This document shows positions 9,392 through 21,125 of a stretch of DNA of 64,000 nucleotides, one piece after another. Origin of the DNA: Sphingobium sp. WTD-1 (lineage in GTDB: Bacteria; Pseudomonadota; Alphaproteobacteria; Sphingomonadales; Sphingomonadaceae); contig NZ_CP119127.1 of assembly GCF_030128825.1 (NCBI RefSeq), positions 1,426,001 through 1,490,000 of the forward strand, in the 5' to 3' direction. Position 1 is the first letter of the stretch; the number at the start of each line of letters is the position of its first letter. The translations under genes and the position numbers were made by a program. Below the pieces are notes generated by a model. The model was not told where the DNA came from, did no database searches, and saw only the letters and a list, made by a program, of their open reading frames with translations.

Positions 9392-10291
9392 CTATTTCGC
9401 TCCGGTAACGCTTTGCGGACGCAGGCTGTTCCCGGCGCGGCCGCCACGGAAGGCATGGAGCCAACTGAGCGGATTCCAGCTCGAATCGCCATCCAGGCTG
9501 AAGGTGATGAATTCGGCGCGACCGCCGATCGCTTCCCACGGCACCGGGCCGCCCAGGCCATTTTCCTCCAGCGGGGCACGGCTGTCGGCGCTGTTGTCGC
9601 GATTGTCGCCCATCAGGAAGACATGGTCGGCGGGCACGCGGACCGGGCCATACCAGTCGAGCGCGCTCGGCCCCATGTCGATCGTGACATAGGTCTTGCC
9701 GTTGGGCAGCACTTCCTGTCGCACCGGCAGTTCGCACCAGCTCTTGCCCGCCTTGTCGGTCACCAGCGCGCCGGGGAACTGCATCGGCGGGCAGGGGGCG
9801 TTGCCGTCGACCGCTATGCGCAGGGGCTTCAGCACCTTCTGCGGCACCGGCACGCCGTTCAGGATCACCTGACCGCCGCGCACCTCGACAATGTCGCCGG
9901 GCAAGCCGATGACGCGCTTGATATAATCCTCGCGCCGGTTCTGGGGCGAGACGATGACGATGTCGCCACGTTCGGGCAGATGGCCCAGGATGCGCCCCTT
10001 CAGGAAGGGCAGCGGATGGAAGCTGGGGCTGACATAGGACCAGCCATAGGGGAATTTGCTGACCACCAGCCGATCGCCCTTCAGCAGCACCGGCATCATT
10101 GATTCCGACGGGATGTAGAAGGGCTTGGCGACGAAGCTGTGGAAGGCCAGCACGGCGAGGATGAGCAGCACGATGCTCTTCACCTCATGCCACCAATTCA
10201 CCCCGCTGTTGCCGGCCTCCTTGTCGTCGGCTGCCGTTTCGGGCGCGGCGGGGGGCAGGGGGTCGGTTTGGGTCATGTCGACTGCCGTCAT
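9392..10291 (-). CDS. lepB: Signal peptidase I
   Basis: 299 aa. A Pro/Ala-rich cytoplasmic N-terminus, one membrane helix (SIVLLILAVLAFHSFVAKPF), then the S26 boxes: PSESMMPVL with the catalytic serine, KGDRLVVSK, RGDIVIV, YIKRVIGLPGD with the catalytic lysine and VFLMGDNRDNSADSR. It cleaves signal peptides of exported proteins at the periplasmic face. The start shown is the first ATG after the acpS stop (35 bases downstream); the ribosome site is weak, and ATG at 10276 is possible. The common partner genes rnc and era are not next to it here; a permease gene follows instead. Confidence 0.95.
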   Translation of the reverse strand: MTAVDMTQTDPLPPAAPETAADDKEAGNSGVNWWHEVKSIVLLILAVLAFHSFVAKPFYIPSESMMPVLLKGDRLVVSKFPYGWSYVSPSFHPLPFLKGRILGHLPERGDIVIVSPQNRREDYIKRVIGLPGDIVEVRGGQVILNGVPVPQKVLKPLRIAVDGNAPCPPMQFPGALVTDKAGKSWCELPVRQEVLPNGKTYVTIDMGPSALDWYGPVRVPADHVFLMGDNRDNSADSRAPLEENGLGGPVPWEAIGGRAEFITFSLDGDSSWNPLSWLHAFRGGRAGNSLRPQSVTGAK

Positions 10292-10326
10292 GGAAGGGCT
10301 ATGCTCGGATGGGGAGGGCGGCCCGC

Positions 10327-10728
10327 TCAAAGCGGCAGCGCCTCGATGATGACGAAGGCCTGCGCCCATGGATGATCGTCCGTGAGCGTCAGGTGAATGA
10401 CCGGCTTGTAGCCCGCCGGCACCATCGATGCCAGCCGCTGTGCCGCGCCGCCGGTCAGCGCCAGCGTGGGCGCGCCGCTGGGCGCGTTGACGACGCCGAT
10501 ATCCTTCATGAAGACGCCGGCCTTGAAGCCGGTGCCGACTGCCTTGGAAAAGGCCTCCTTGGCGGCGAAACGCTTGGCCAGCGTGCCGGCTTTCGTAAAC
10601 GGCCGGCGTTCCGCCTTGGCCTGTTCGACATCGGTGAAGACGCGCTGGACGAACCGGTCCCCGAAGCGGTCGAGCGAATTCTGGATCCGCTCGATATTGC
10701 AGAGATCGGAGCCGAGGCCGATGATCAA
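10327..10728 (-). CDS. acpS: Holo-[acyl-carrier-protein] synthase
   Basis: 133 aa, group I phosphopantetheinyl transferase. [14 protein letters not shown] carries the metal-binding aspartate, and [15 protein letters not shown] is the second signature with the metal-binding glutamate. It transfers 4'-phosphopantetheine from CoA to acyl carrier protein for fatty-acid synthesis, as a cytoplasmic trimer. Its ATG overlaps the pdxJ stop by four bases (ATGA), indicating translational coupling in the pyrE-pdxJ-acpS-lepB run. Confidence 0.97.
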   Translation of the reverse strand: MIIGLGSDLCNIERIQNSLDRFGDRFVQRVFTDVEQAKAERRPFTKAGTLAKRFAAKEAFSKAVGTGFKAGVFMKDIGVVNAPSGAPTLALTGGAAQRLASMVPAGYKPVIHLTLTDDHPWAQAFVIIEALPL

Positions 10729-11456
10729 CGCGCTAGGTCCATCTGGCGGCGCATTTCGCGGATGCTGGCTTCCAGCCCGCCGAAGATCGCCTCGCCGATC
10801 AGGAAATGGCCGATATTGAGTTCGGCGATCTGCGGGATGGCGGCGATCGGCGCGACATTGTCGAAGGTGAGGCCATGGCCGGCATGCGGCTCGATGCCGT
10901 TCTTGGCGGCGAGCGCGGCGGCGTCGGCAATGCGGCGCAGCTCGGCCGCGCGGGCCTCGCCGGTCAGATGGGCATAGGCGCCGGTGTGAAATTCGACCAC
11001 GGGCGCGCCAAGCTGGATCGCGGCCTCGATCTGGGCGGCGTCCGCCTCGATGAACAGGCTGACGCGGATGCCCGCTTCATTGAGGGCGCCGACGATCGGG
11101 CGCAGCACCGCGATCTGGCCGGCGGCGTCGAGGCCGCCCTCGGTCGTGCGCTCCTCGCGCTTTTCCGGCACGATACAGGCGGCATGCGGCTTGTGCTTCA
11201 GGGCGATGCCCAGCATTTCCTGCGTCGCCGCCATTTCCAGGTTCAGCGGCACGTCGAGCGCCGCCATCAGCATCGCGATATCCTCGTCGCGAATATGGCG
11301 GCGATCCTCGCGCAGATGCGCGGTGATGCCGCTGGCGCCGGCCTTCACCGCCAGCAGCGCGGCCTTGACCGGATCGGGATGCTCGCCGCCCCGCGCGTTG
11401 CGGATCGTCGCCACATGGTCGATATTGACCCCCAGGCGCAGCGGAACGGCGGCCAT
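10725..11456 (-). CDS. pdxJ: Pyridoxine 5'-phosphate synthase
   Basis: 243 aa TIM barrel. [64 protein letters not shown] and [10 protein letters not shown] match PdxJ throughout. It condenses 1-deoxyxylulose 5-phosphate with 3-amino-1-hydroxyacetone phosphate to give pyridoxine phosphate, the last ring-forming step of DXP-dependent vitamin B6 synthesis. The start is one base after the pyrE stop; an upstream extension would run inside pyrE and is rejected. Coupled to acpS by overlap. Confidence 0.97.
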   Translation of the reverse strand: MAAVPLRLGVNIDHVATIRNARGGEHPDPVKAALLAVKAGASGITAHLREDRRHIRDEDIAMLMAALDVPLNLEMAATQEMLGIALKHKPHAACIVPEKREERTTEGGLDAAGQIAVLRPIVGALNEAGIRVSLFIEADAAQIEAAIQLGAPVVEFHTGAYAHLTGEARAAELRRIADAAALAAKNGIEPHAGHGLTFDNVAPIAAIPQIAELNIGHFLIGEAIFGGLEASIREMRRQMDLAR

Positions 11457-11457
11457 C

Positions 11458-12039
11458 TTACTGCTTCCGGCTGCCGGGCTTGATCGCCGGCACCGCTTCC
11501 AGTTCGGGCGGCAGCTGATCGGCGTCATAGACCGGGAAATTGATGCTCACGAGCGGGTAGAAGGGGACGCCCAGGTCCACTTCGCCGGCCGAACGATCGA
11601 CCAGCGCCACTTCGGCGACGACGATGCCGCCTTCGCGCTCGACCGCCTCGATCGCCTGGCGCGACGACAGGCCGGTGGTGACGACGTCTTCCACCATCAG
11701 CACTTTCTGCCCCGGCGATATGGCAAAGCCGCGGCGCAGTTCGAACACGCCCTCGGGCCGTTCCAGGAACACCGCATCCTTGTCGAGCGCGCGGCCGACT
11801 TCATGGCCGATGATCAGGCCGCCCATGGCGGGCGACACGACCAGGTCGATCTCCTGGCGCAGCTCGCGCGGCAGCTGCTGCACGGTGGCGCGGGCCAGCT
11901 TGCCGGCGCGCTCGGCATTCATCAGCACGCGGGCGCACTGCAGGTAATTGGCGCTGCGGCGGCCCGACGACAGGATGAAATGTCCTTCGAGCAGCGCACC
12001 CGCTGCCCGGAATTCTGCCAATACTTCTTCGTCGGTCAT
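11458..12039 (-). CDS. pyrE: Orotate phosphoribosyltransferase
   Basis: 193 aa. [15 protein letters not shown] (orotate/OMP-contact region), [13 protein letters not shown], and the PRPP-binding signature [14 protein letters not shown] are all present. It converts orotate and PRPP to orotidine 5'-monophosphate in pyrimidine synthesis. The ATG at 12039 gives the usual family N-terminus ([10 protein letters not shown]). The longer open frame into the ctaC upstream region has no family similarity. First gene of the minus-strand housekeeping series; divergent from the cytochrome oxidase operon across 284 bases. Confidence 0.95.
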   Translation of the reverse strand: MTDEEVLAEFRAAGALLEGHFILSSGRRSANYLQCARVLMNAERAGKLARATVQQLPRELRQEIDLVVSPAMGGLIIGHEVGRALDKDAVFLERPEGVFELRRGFAISPGQKVLMVEDVVTTGLSSRQAIEAVEREGGIVVAEVALVDRSAGEVDLGVPFYPLVSINFPVYDADQLPPELEAVPAIKPGSRKQ

Positions 12040-12323
12040 TCCGCCCTGTTCCACTATTCCGTTGCGGGAGGTCGCGCAAAAACGGCGCCCGGCCCGCCCA
12101 TATCGCACGGGCATGACATGCCCATGATCGCGCACCTGTGCGCGAGGTGCGAGATAGGCGGGAGCGGGGGGCGTTGCAACAGCGAAGAAAATCTGGTCCA
12201 CCATGACTTGAGGCGGAAAAATTCCGTGCCTATAAGCCGCGACAGACCGAACGGGCGGCAACGACGTGAAAAGCGGACGTTGATCGTTGCAGCGGCAACA
12301 AGGGGTTAGGGGTAGATGAGGCT
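12040..12323. other. Divergent promoter region between pyrE and ctaC
   Basis: 284 bases without a supported gene. It must contain promoters for both the pyrE series and the oxidase operon. An AT-richer stretch (ttgaggcggaaaaattccgtgcctataag, 12207-12237) is the most promoter-like part, with TATAAG as a candidate -10. There is no clear regulator site. Confidence 0.4.
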
Positions 12324-15025
<2,702 letters not shown>

Positions 15026-15036
15026 TCGCCATGCGG

Positions 15037-15058
15037 GTGCCCGGCCTAGGTCGGGCAC
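15037..15058 (+). other. Hairpin between ctaD and ctaB
   Basis: GTGCCCG / CGGGCAC, a 7-bp inverted repeat with an eight-base loop and no T-run. It may be an mRNA processing or stabilising hairpin lowering expression of the assembly genes relative to ctaC-ctaD. Weak call. Confidence 0.3.
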
Positions 15059-15157
15059 TCCGTCCCCCTGCGGCGGGGCAGATGGGTAGGACCGTCTGTC
15101 CATTTGCCGGAATCGGTCAGGGCCTGTATGGGGCGCCGGCTGATCGAAGAGGAGTTT

Positions 15158-16078
15158 ATGGCCAGTTCGCCGCTTTCGTCCGGGGCTAATGCCTCCGTCC
15201 TGCCCGCCCATTGGCGCGATTTCGTCGCGCTGACCAAGCCGCGGGTGATGACGCTTGTGGTGTTCACGGGCCTGTGCGGGCTGCTCGCCGCGCCCGGCCA
15301 TATCCATCCGGTGCTGGGCTTCACCGCGATTCTCTGCATCGCGCTGGGCGCCGGCGCGGCCGCCGCGCTCAACCAGTGGTGGGAAGCCGATATCGACGCA
15401 AAGATGAAGCGCACCGCCAGCCGGCCGCTGCCTGCCGGGCGGATGGAGCGGCAGACCGCGCTGCATTTCGGCGTCGGCCTGTCCTTCTTCTCGGTGATCC
15501 TGATGGGGATGGCGACCAACTGGCTCGCCGCCGCGGTGCTCACCGTCTCGATCCTCTTCTATGTCTTCATCTATACGATCTGGCTGAAGCCCCGGACGGC
15601 GCAGAATATCGTCATCGGCGGTGCCGCCGGCGCCTTCCCGCCGGTGATCGGCTGGGCGGCGGTGACGGGCGACATCACGGCGCTGCCGATTGCCCTGTTC
15701 ATGCTGATCTTCTTCTGGACGCCGCCCCATTTCTGGGCGCTCGCGCTGTTCGTGAAGACCGATTATGCCGCCGCCGGCATTCCGATGCTGCCGGTCGTTT
15801 CGGGCGAGGTCGTGACCCGGCGCCAGATCCTCTTCTACACCTTCATCATGGCGGTTGCGGCGCTGGCCCCGGTCGCGCTGCACCTGACCGGCGTGATTTA
15901 TGGCACCGCCGCGCTGGTCGGCACCGCGATCTTTGCCGCCATGGCCTTCCAGGTCTATCTGCGCCGTGAGAGCGATCCCGCGCGCATGGCGCCGGAAAAG
16001 CGTCTGTTCAAATATTCGATCCTCTATCTCTTCCTCCTGTTCGGGGCAGTGGTCATCGACCGCTGGCTGCTGGCATGA
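15158..16078 (+). CDS. ctaB: Protoheme IX farnesyltransferase (heme o synthase)
   Basis: 306 aa, UbiA-type prenyltransferase with about nine membrane helices. [15 protein letters not shown], the first Asp-rich loop [19 protein letters not shown] and the second conserved stretch [20 protein letters not shown] are characteristic of CtaB/Cox10. It adds a farnesyl group to heme B, the first step toward heme A for subunit I. The start is fixed by GAGGAG at 15150-15154. Its stop overlaps the next small gene by four bases. Confidence 0.95.
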   Translation: MASSPLSSGANASVLPAHWRDFVALTKPRVMTLVVFTGLCGLLAAPGHIHPVLGFTAILCIALGAGAAAALNQWWEADIDAKMKRTASRPLPAGRMERQTALHFGVGLSFFSVILMGMATNWLAAAVLTVSILFYVFIYTIWLKPRTAQNIVIGGAAGAFPPVIGWAAVTGDITALPIALFMLIFFWTPPHFWALALFVKTDYAAAGIPMLPVVSGEVVTRRQILFYTFIMAVAALAPVALHLTGVIYGTAALVGTAIFAAMAFQVYLRRESDPARMAPEKRLFKYSILYLFLLFGAVVIDRWLLA

Positions 16079-16212
16079 GTCCGGAAGATCAGGATCAGGT
16101 GCGCGCGCGGCAAAAGTCTCGCGCACTGGTGACCGGGCTGTTGCTCGGCTTCCTCGCCATCCTCTTCTTCGCCATCACTTTGGCGAAGATCGGCGCGAGC
16201 CATAATATCTGA
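16075..16212 (+). CDS. CoxF-like small membrane protein (45 aa)
   Basis: A short frame reading [18 protein letters not shown], then one membrane helix ([20 protein letters not shown]) and ending in HNI. Its ATG overlaps the ctaB stop (ATGA) and its TGA overlaps the ctaG ATG (TGATG), so it is translationally locked into the operon. Position, size and a single helix agree with the poorly characterised CoxF family found between ctaB and ctaG in alphaproteobacteria. Probably an accessory factor for oxidase assembly. Confidence 0.85.
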   Translation: MSPEDQDQVRARQKSRALVTGLLLGFLAILFFAITLAKIGASHNI

Positions 16213-16787
16213 TGGCGTCGCTCCCGCCCTCGCCCTTTGACCGCGACCGCCGCAACCGGCGGACGCTGGTGGCGATGGCGGGCATCGGCCTGGCGATGCT
16301 TGCCCTCGGCTTCGCCTCGGTCCCGCTCTATCGCATCTTCTGCCAGACGACCGGTTTCGGCGGCACGACCCAGCGCGCGGCGGCCGATGTGAAGCTGACC
16401 CCGGTGGCCGGGCGGACCATGTCGATCCGCTTCGATTCCAATGTCCAGCCCGGCATGCCCTGGGAATTTCGGCCCGAACATCGCACCGACACGGTGACGG
16501 TGGGCGCCCGCGACATGGCGATTTTCATCGCCAAGAACCTGTCCGACAAGCCGGTGACCGGCACGGCCAGCTTCAACGTCACGCCGACCCAGGCCGGTGC
16601 CTATTTCACCAAGATCCAGTGTTTCTGCTTCACCCAGCAGACGCTGCAACCCGGTGAGGAAGTGCGCATGCCGGTAATCTATTATGTCGATCCCAAGATA
16701 TTGCAGGATCCCGACAACAAGGACACGCAGCAGATTACGCTCAGCTATACCTTCTACCCTGTTGAGCAGGGGAAGCAGCCAAGCTAA
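16212..16787 (+). CDS. ctaG: Cytochrome c oxidase assembly protein CtaG (Cox11)
   Basis: 191 aa. One N-terminal membrane helix (~17-37) and a periplasmic Ig-like domain with the copper-binding motif KIQCFCFTQQTL (CFCF) and a third cysteine near the membrane (IFCQTTGF). It delivers copper to the CuB site of subunit I. The length matches Cox11. Overlaps the CoxF-like gene by one base; ctaE follows after 43 bases. Confidence 0.96.
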   Translation: MASLPPSPFDRDRRNRRTLVAMAGIGLAMLALGFASVPLYRIFCQTTGFGGTTQRAAADVKLTPVAGRTMSIRFDSNVQPGMPWEFRPEHRTDTVTVGARDMAIFIAKNLSDKPVTGTASFNVTPTQAGAYFTKIQCFCFTQQTLQPGEEVRMPVIYYVDPKILQDPDNKDTQQITLSYTFYPVEQGKQPS

Positions 16788-16830
16788 GCATATAACGATA
16801 AACGCGATAAGACAGGGAAGAGAGAGCATC

Positions 16831-17661
16831 ATGGCAGGCGCCAAGAACCACGATTATCATATCCTTCCGCCCAGCATCTGGCCGCTGTTCGGTTCGATGT
16901 CGGCGCTGGTGATGGCGATGGGCGCAATCATGTGGATGCATCCCGATGCCATGCCGGCCGGTGGTGGCTGGATCTTCCTGATCGGTGTGGCCGGTGTCCT
17001 CTTCACCATGTTCAGTTGGTGGAGCAATGTGATTGCGGAGGCGCATGCCGGCGACCATACGCCGGTGGTCCAGCTCCATCTGCGCTATGGCATGATCCTG
17101 TTCATCGCGTCGGAAGTGATGTTCTTCGTCGGCTGGTTCTGGGCCTTTTTCGACTTCTCCCTCTTCCCCAGCGAACTGGCGCCGATCGAGGGCATGTTCC
17201 CCTCCAAGGGCATCGAGGTGATGAACGCGTTCGAGCTGCCCTTGCTCAACACGCTGATCCTGCTCTGCTCGGGCACCACCGTCACCTGGGCGCATCATGC
17301 GCTGATCCACGGCGATCGCGAAGGGCTGAAGAAGGGCCTGTGGTGTACGGTGATCCTGGGTGCGCTGTTCAGCTGCATCCAGGCCTATGAATATATGCAT
17401 GCGCCGTTCCCGTTCGGCGGTTCGCCCTATAGCTCGGCCTTCTACATGGCGACCGGCTTCCATGGCTTCCACGTGCTGGTCGGCACCATCTTCCTGGTGG
17501 TGAACCTGGTCCGCGCCTATAAGGGCGACTTCACCCCGCGCCAGCATTTCGGCTTTGAAGCGGCCGCCTGGTACTGGCATTTCGTTGACGTGGTGTGGCT
17601 GTTCTTGTTCGCTGCCATCTATGTCTGGGGCGGCTGGGGCGCGCCGATCCACGGCGGCTGA
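16831..17661 (+). CDS. ctaE: Cytochrome c oxidase subunit III
   Basis: 276 aa with seven membrane helices. NHDYHILPPSIWPLFGS at the N-terminus, EVMFFVGWFWAFFDFSLFP and the C-terminal HFVDVVWLFLFAAIYVWGG are typical subunit III blocks. It stabilises subunit I and the proton uptake path. The ATG at 16831 follows AGGGAAGAGAGAG. A longer frame reaching into ctaG is not used. Confidence 0.97.
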   Translation: MAGAKNHDYHILPPSIWPLFGSMSALVMAMGAIMWMHPDAMPAGGGWIFLIGVAGVLFTMFSWWSNVIAEAHAGDHTPVVQLHLRYGMILFIASEVMFFVGWFWAFFDFSLFPSELAPIEGMFPSKGIEVMNAFELPLLNTLILLCSGTTVTWAHHALIHGDREGLKKGLWCTVILGALFSCIQAYEYMHAPFPFGGSPYSSAFYMATGFHGFHVLVGTIFLVVNLVRAYKGDFTPRQHFGFEAAAWYWHFVDVVWLFLFAAIYVWGGWGAPIHGG

Positions 17662-17671
17662 TGATTCAAGC

Positions 17672-18055
17672 ATGACGGCGAAGGCGACAGGCATGGACCT
17701 GCTTGCGGCCTCCGCCCGCGGCCTTTGCCCCCGTTGCAGCGCACCGACCCTGTTCGAAGGGCCGGTGCGTTTTGCGTCGGCCTGTCGCCAGTGCGGGCTG
17801 GACTATGGTCAATATAATGTCGGCGACGGGCCGGCGGCTTTCCTGACGCTGATCATCGGCGCGGTCATGGTCGCGCTGGCGCTGACCCTGGAACTGACGG
17901 TCCATCCGCCGCTATGGCTGCACCTGCTGCTCTGGGCGCCGCTGACCGCCGGCGCGGTGGTCGGCAGCCTGCGCGTCGCCAAGGGCGCGCTGCTGACGGT
18001 CGAATATCGCAAAAATGCCCGCGAGGGGCGGGTGGTGGAGAAGAAGGACGCATGA
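17672..18055 (+). CDS. DUF983 family zinc-ribbon membrane protein
   Basis: 127 aa. Two CxxC pairs form a zinc ribbon (GLCPRCSAPTLF and ACRQCGLDYG), followed by two membrane helices (~65-108). DUF983 proteins regularly sit between ctaE and surf1 in alphaproteobacteria and are thought to help cytochrome oxidase biogenesis, though their role is not settled. The ATG at 17672 lacks a good ribosome site; ATG at 17693 is an alternative preceded by AAGG. The stop overlaps surf1 (ATGA). Confidence 0.88.
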   Translation: MTAKATGMDLLAASARGLCPRCSAPTLFEGPVRFASACRQCGLDYGQYNVGDGPAAFLTLIIGAVMVALALTLELTVHPPLWLHLLLWAPLTAGAVVGSLRVAKGALLTVEYRKNAREGRVVEKKDA

Positions 18056-18693
18056 GCGGACGGCGCATCCCGATTGTCCCGACCCTGCTGGTCTGTGTCG
18101 CGATCGCCGTCATGATCGCGCTCGGCATCTGGCAGTTGCAGCGCCGGGGCGAGAAGGAATCGATGCTGGCGCTGGCCGCCAGCAATGTGTCGCGCCCGGC
18201 CGTCGCCTTCCCCAAAATGCCGCCGGTGCCCGATGAACTTCTGTTCCGCCCATCCTCGGTCCATTGCCTGCGCGTCGTCGGCTGGCAGGTGGAGGCGGGG
18301 CGCGCCGCCGACGGATCGACCGGCTATCGCCATATCGCCCAATGCACGACCGGCGCTGAAGGACCGGGCGCGCTGGTCGCGGTCGGCGTCGGCCAGAAGC
18401 CCGATGAAAAGCCGGCCTGGACCGGCGGACAGGTCGACGGCTGGATTTCGCAGGAACCCGATCATCGCTCGCTGATCGCGCGGGCAGGGGGCAAGACCAT
18501 GCCACTGCGGCCGATGCTGATCGCGCGCGCCGCACCGCCGGGCCTGAAACCCATGGCGCCGCCCAGCACCGCCGACGTGCCCAACAATCATCTCGCCTAT
18601 GCGGTGCAATGGTTCATTTTTGCCGCGCTGGCGGCAATAATCTATCTGCTTGTCCTGCGTCGGCGCAATGCGGAGCCGCCAAGGCCGTCGTAA
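18052..18693 (+). CDS. SURF1 family cytochrome oxidase biogenesis protein
   Basis: 213 aa. N-terminal membrane helix (IPTLLVCVAIAVMIALGIWQLQR) whose GIWQLQR end is the SURF1 signature, a soluble middle domain and a C-terminal helix (YAVQWFIFAALAAIIYLLVLRRR). SURF1 binds heme A and helps insert it into subunit I. Four-base overlap with the DUF983 gene. thrC follows after 44 bases. Confidence 0.93.
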   Translation: MSGRRIPIVPTLLVCVAIAVMIALGIWQLQRRGEKESMLALAASNVSRPAVAFPKMPPVPDELLFRPSSVHCLRVVGWQVEAGRAADGSTGYRHIAQCTTGAEGPGALVAVGVGQKPDEKPAWTGGQVDGWISQEPDHRSLIARAGGKTMPLRPMLIARAAPPGLKPMAPPSTADVPNNHLAYAVQWFIFAALAAIIYLLVLRRRNAEPPRPS

Positions 18694-18737
18694 AGACTTG
18701 CCCCGGCGCGCCCGCGTCGCTACCGCGCTTTCCCATT

Positions 18738-20138
18738 ATGCAATATGTCAGCACCAGGGGCAGCGCACCGGCGCTCGGTTTTGAAGATGTCACGCTGGCG
18801 GGCCTGGCGTCCGACGGCGGGCTTTATGTGCCGGAGAGCTGGCCGCAATTTTCCGCTGCCGACATTCGTGCCCTCGCCGGCCTGTCCTATGTCGAAACCG
18901 CCGTGCGCGTCATGGCGCCGTTCGTCGCCGGCTCGCTGAGCGAAGAGGAACTGCGTGACCTTTGCACTGCTGCCTATGGCCGGTTCAGCCATGACGCGGT
19001 GACGCCGCTGGTGCAGCTCGACAATCGCCACTGGATGCTGGAACTGTTCCATGGTCCCACCCTGGCGTTCAAGGATGTCGCGCTCCAGCTGCTCGGCCAG
19101 CTGTTCGAGCGCTTCCTGTCGCGCCGCGACGATCATCTGACCATCGTCGGCGCCACATCGGGCGACACCGGTTCGGCCGCGATCGACGCGGTCGCCGGCC
19201 GCGAGAAGGTCGACATCTTCATGCTGCACCCCGAGGGCCGGGTGTCCGACGTGCAGCGCCGCCAGATGACCACGGTGCTGGCGCCCAATGTCTACAACAT
19301 CGCGATCGACGGCAGCTTCGACGATGCGCAGGCGCTGGTGAAGCGCATGTTCAACGACGCGGACTTCAAGGCGCGCTTCAACCTGTCGGCGGTGAACAGC
19401 ATCAACTGGGCGCGGCTGATGGCGCAGGTCGTCTATTATTTCTACGCCGCCGTGCGGCTGGGCGCGCCTGATCGCCCGATCGCCTTCTCGGTGCCGACCG
19501 GCAATTTCGGCGATGTCTTCGCCGGCTATGTCGCGTCGAAAATGGGCCTGCCGGTCGCCAGGCTGGTGGTCGCCACCAACGTCAACGACATATTGCACCG
19601 CGCCCTGTCGGAGGGCGACTATAGCCAGGGCCAGGTCGTGCCGACCGCGACGCCCAGCATGGACATTCAGGTCAGCTCCAATTTCGAGCGGCTGCTGTTC
19701 GATGCCGGCGGTCGTGACGGCGTTGCGCTCGCCCAGCAGATGCAGGGTTTCGAGGCGAGCAAGGCGATGCGCCTCACCAATGCCCAGCGTGAGGGCGCGG
19801 CGAACCTGTTCACCTCCGCCCGGATCGATGCCGATGGCATGACCATGGCGATGCGCTGGGCGTTCGACGCCGCCGGGCAGGTGATCGACCCGCACAGCGC
19901 CATTGGCCTGGCCGCCGCGCGCGAGGCGGACATCGACCCGTCGATCCCGGTGGTGACGCTGGCGACCGCCCATGCCGCCAAGTTCCGCGACGCGGTGGAG
20001 CGGGCGACCGGCACGCGGCCGCCGCTGCCCGCGCGGGTCGGCGACCTGTTCGCGCGCGAGGAAAGCTATGCCAAGCTGCCCGGCACGTTCGAGGCGGTGA
20101 CCGCCTATGTCGCGGAGCGGGCGACGCCGCGCGGCTGA
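18738..20138 (+). CDS. thrC: Threonine synthase
   Basis: 466 aa PLP enzyme. MQYVSTRGSAP opens as in other ThrC proteins, HGPTLAFKDVALQLLG contains the PLP-linked lysine, GATSGDTGSAAIDAVAG is the phosphate/PLP loop, and VPTGNFGDVFAGYVAS the cofactor-phosphate site. It converts O-phospho-L-homoserine to L-threonine. The upstream frame over surf1 is not coding. Its place after surf1 is usual in sphingomonads. Confidence 0.96.
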   Translation: MQYVSTRGSAPALGFEDVTLAGLASDGGLYVPESWPQFSAADIRALAGLSYVETAVRVMAPFVAGSLSEEELRDLCTAAYGRFSHDAVTPLVQLDNRHWMLELFHGPTLAFKDVALQLLGQLFERFLSRRDDHLTIVGATSGDTGSAAIDAVAGREKVDIFMLHPEGRVSDVQRRQMTTVLAPNVYNIAIDGSFDDAQALVKRMFNDADFKARFNLSAVNSINWARLMAQVVYYFYAAVRLGAPDRPIAFSVPTGNFGDVFAGYVASKMGLPVARLVVATNVNDILHRALSEGDYSQGQVVPTATPSMDIQVSSNFERLLFDAGGRDGVALAQQMQGFEASKAMRLTNAQREGAANLFTSARIDADGMTMAMRWAFDAAGQVIDPHSAIGLAAAREADIDPSIPVVTLATAHAAKFRDAVERATGTRPPLPARVGDLFAREESYAKLPGTFEAVTAYVAERATPRG

Positions 20139-20191
20139 TCGCGGGTTGATCCCCTCTCGACAGGAGCGGCGCAAGAGACGATGAGGCCGGA

Positions 20192-21061
20192 ATGGAACTC
20201 AAGACTCTCATCGGCGAACCCTGGTCCGACTATGGCCTGATCGACTCGGGCAACGGCCGCAAGCTCGAACGCTATGGCCGTTTCCGCTTCATCCGGCCCG
20301 AACCGCAGGCGATGTGGGCGCCGGCGACCGAAGACTGGCGCGCCGACGGCGAATTCATTCCCGGCTCTGACGAGGATGGCGGCGGCCGCTGGTATTATGA
20401 CAAGCCGGTGCCGGCCGAAGGCTGGCCGCTGCACTGGAAGGAAGTGACCTTCCAGTCGAGCTGCACCCCCTTCCGCCATCTCGGCTTCTTCCCCGACATG
20501 GCGCCGGTGTGGGACTTCATGCGCGCCAGCACGGCCGACAAGCCCGAGGCCGAGGTGATGAACCTGTTCGGCTATACCGGCGTCGGCACGCTGGGCATGT
20601 CGGCGGCCGGAGCGCGCATGGTCCATGTCGATGCGTCGAAGAAATCGGTGGCGCAGGCGCGGGCGAACGCCGACCTGTCGGGCATGGGCGACCGGCCGAT
20701 CCGCTGGATCGTCGAGGATGCGGCCAAGTTCGTCGCGCGCGAAGTGCGGCGCGGCCGCCGCTATGACGGCATATTGCTCGACCCGCCCAAATATGGCCGC
20801 GGCCCCGACGGCGAAGTGTGGCGGCTGGAAGAGGATCTGCCGGGCCTCATCGCCAACTGCCGCCAGTTGCTCGACGCCGACAGCCGCTTCCTGTTCCTCA
20901 CCGTCTATGCGGTGCGCATGTCGGCGCTGGCGATCGGCGAATTGCTGCGCCAGGCCTTTGCCGACCTGCCCGGCGAGGTGGAAGCGGGCGAACTGACCGT
21001 GCGCGAGGAAGCCCGCGGCCTGCTGCTCCCCACGGCCATCTGGGCACGCTGGAAGCGGTAA
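20192..21061 (+). CDS. Class I SAM-dependent methyltransferase, RlmI/rRNA m5C-like
   Basis: 289 aa. A short N-terminal domain, then a Rossmann methyltransferase: NLFGYTGVGTLGMSAAGARM is SAM motif I, VHVDASKKSVAQARAN motif II, and GILLDPPKYGRGPDGEVW is the DPPxx catalytic motif IV of the RlmI/RlmK group. It is likely a 23S rRNA methyltransferase, though no PUA domain is present at the N-terminus, unlike RlmI. Convergent with the glutamine cyclotransferase gene, with a terminator between. Confidence 0.87.
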   Translation: MELKTLIGEPWSDYGLIDSGNGRKLERYGRFRFIRPEPQAMWAPATEDWRADGEFIPGSDEDGGGRWYYDKPVPAEGWPLHWKEVTFQSSCTPFRHLGFFPDMAPVWDFMRASTADKPEAEVMNLFGYTGVGTLGMSAAGARMVHVDASKKSVAQARANADLSGMGDRPIRWIVEDAAKFVAREVRRGRRYDGILLDPPKYGRGPDGEVWRLEEDLPGLIANCRQLLDADSRFLFLTVYAVRMSALAIGELLRQAFADLPGEVEAGELTVREEARGLLLPTAIWARWKR

Positions 21062-21077
21062 ACAGAACGACCACTTA

Positions 21078-21107
21078 AAGCCCTCTCCCGTTTACGGGAG
21101 AGGGCTT
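21078..21107. terminator. Bidirectional terminator hairpin
   Basis: A 13- to 14-bp perfect stem (AAGCCCTCTCCCGT / ACGGGAGAGGGCTT) between two convergent genes, with only a weak T-run (TTATA) on the plus side. The CCCTCTCCCG type stem is similar to the hairpin at 24042-24065, so it may belong to a repeated class. Confidence 0.8.
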
Positions 21108-21125
21108 ATAGGCGGGATCGTCGTC

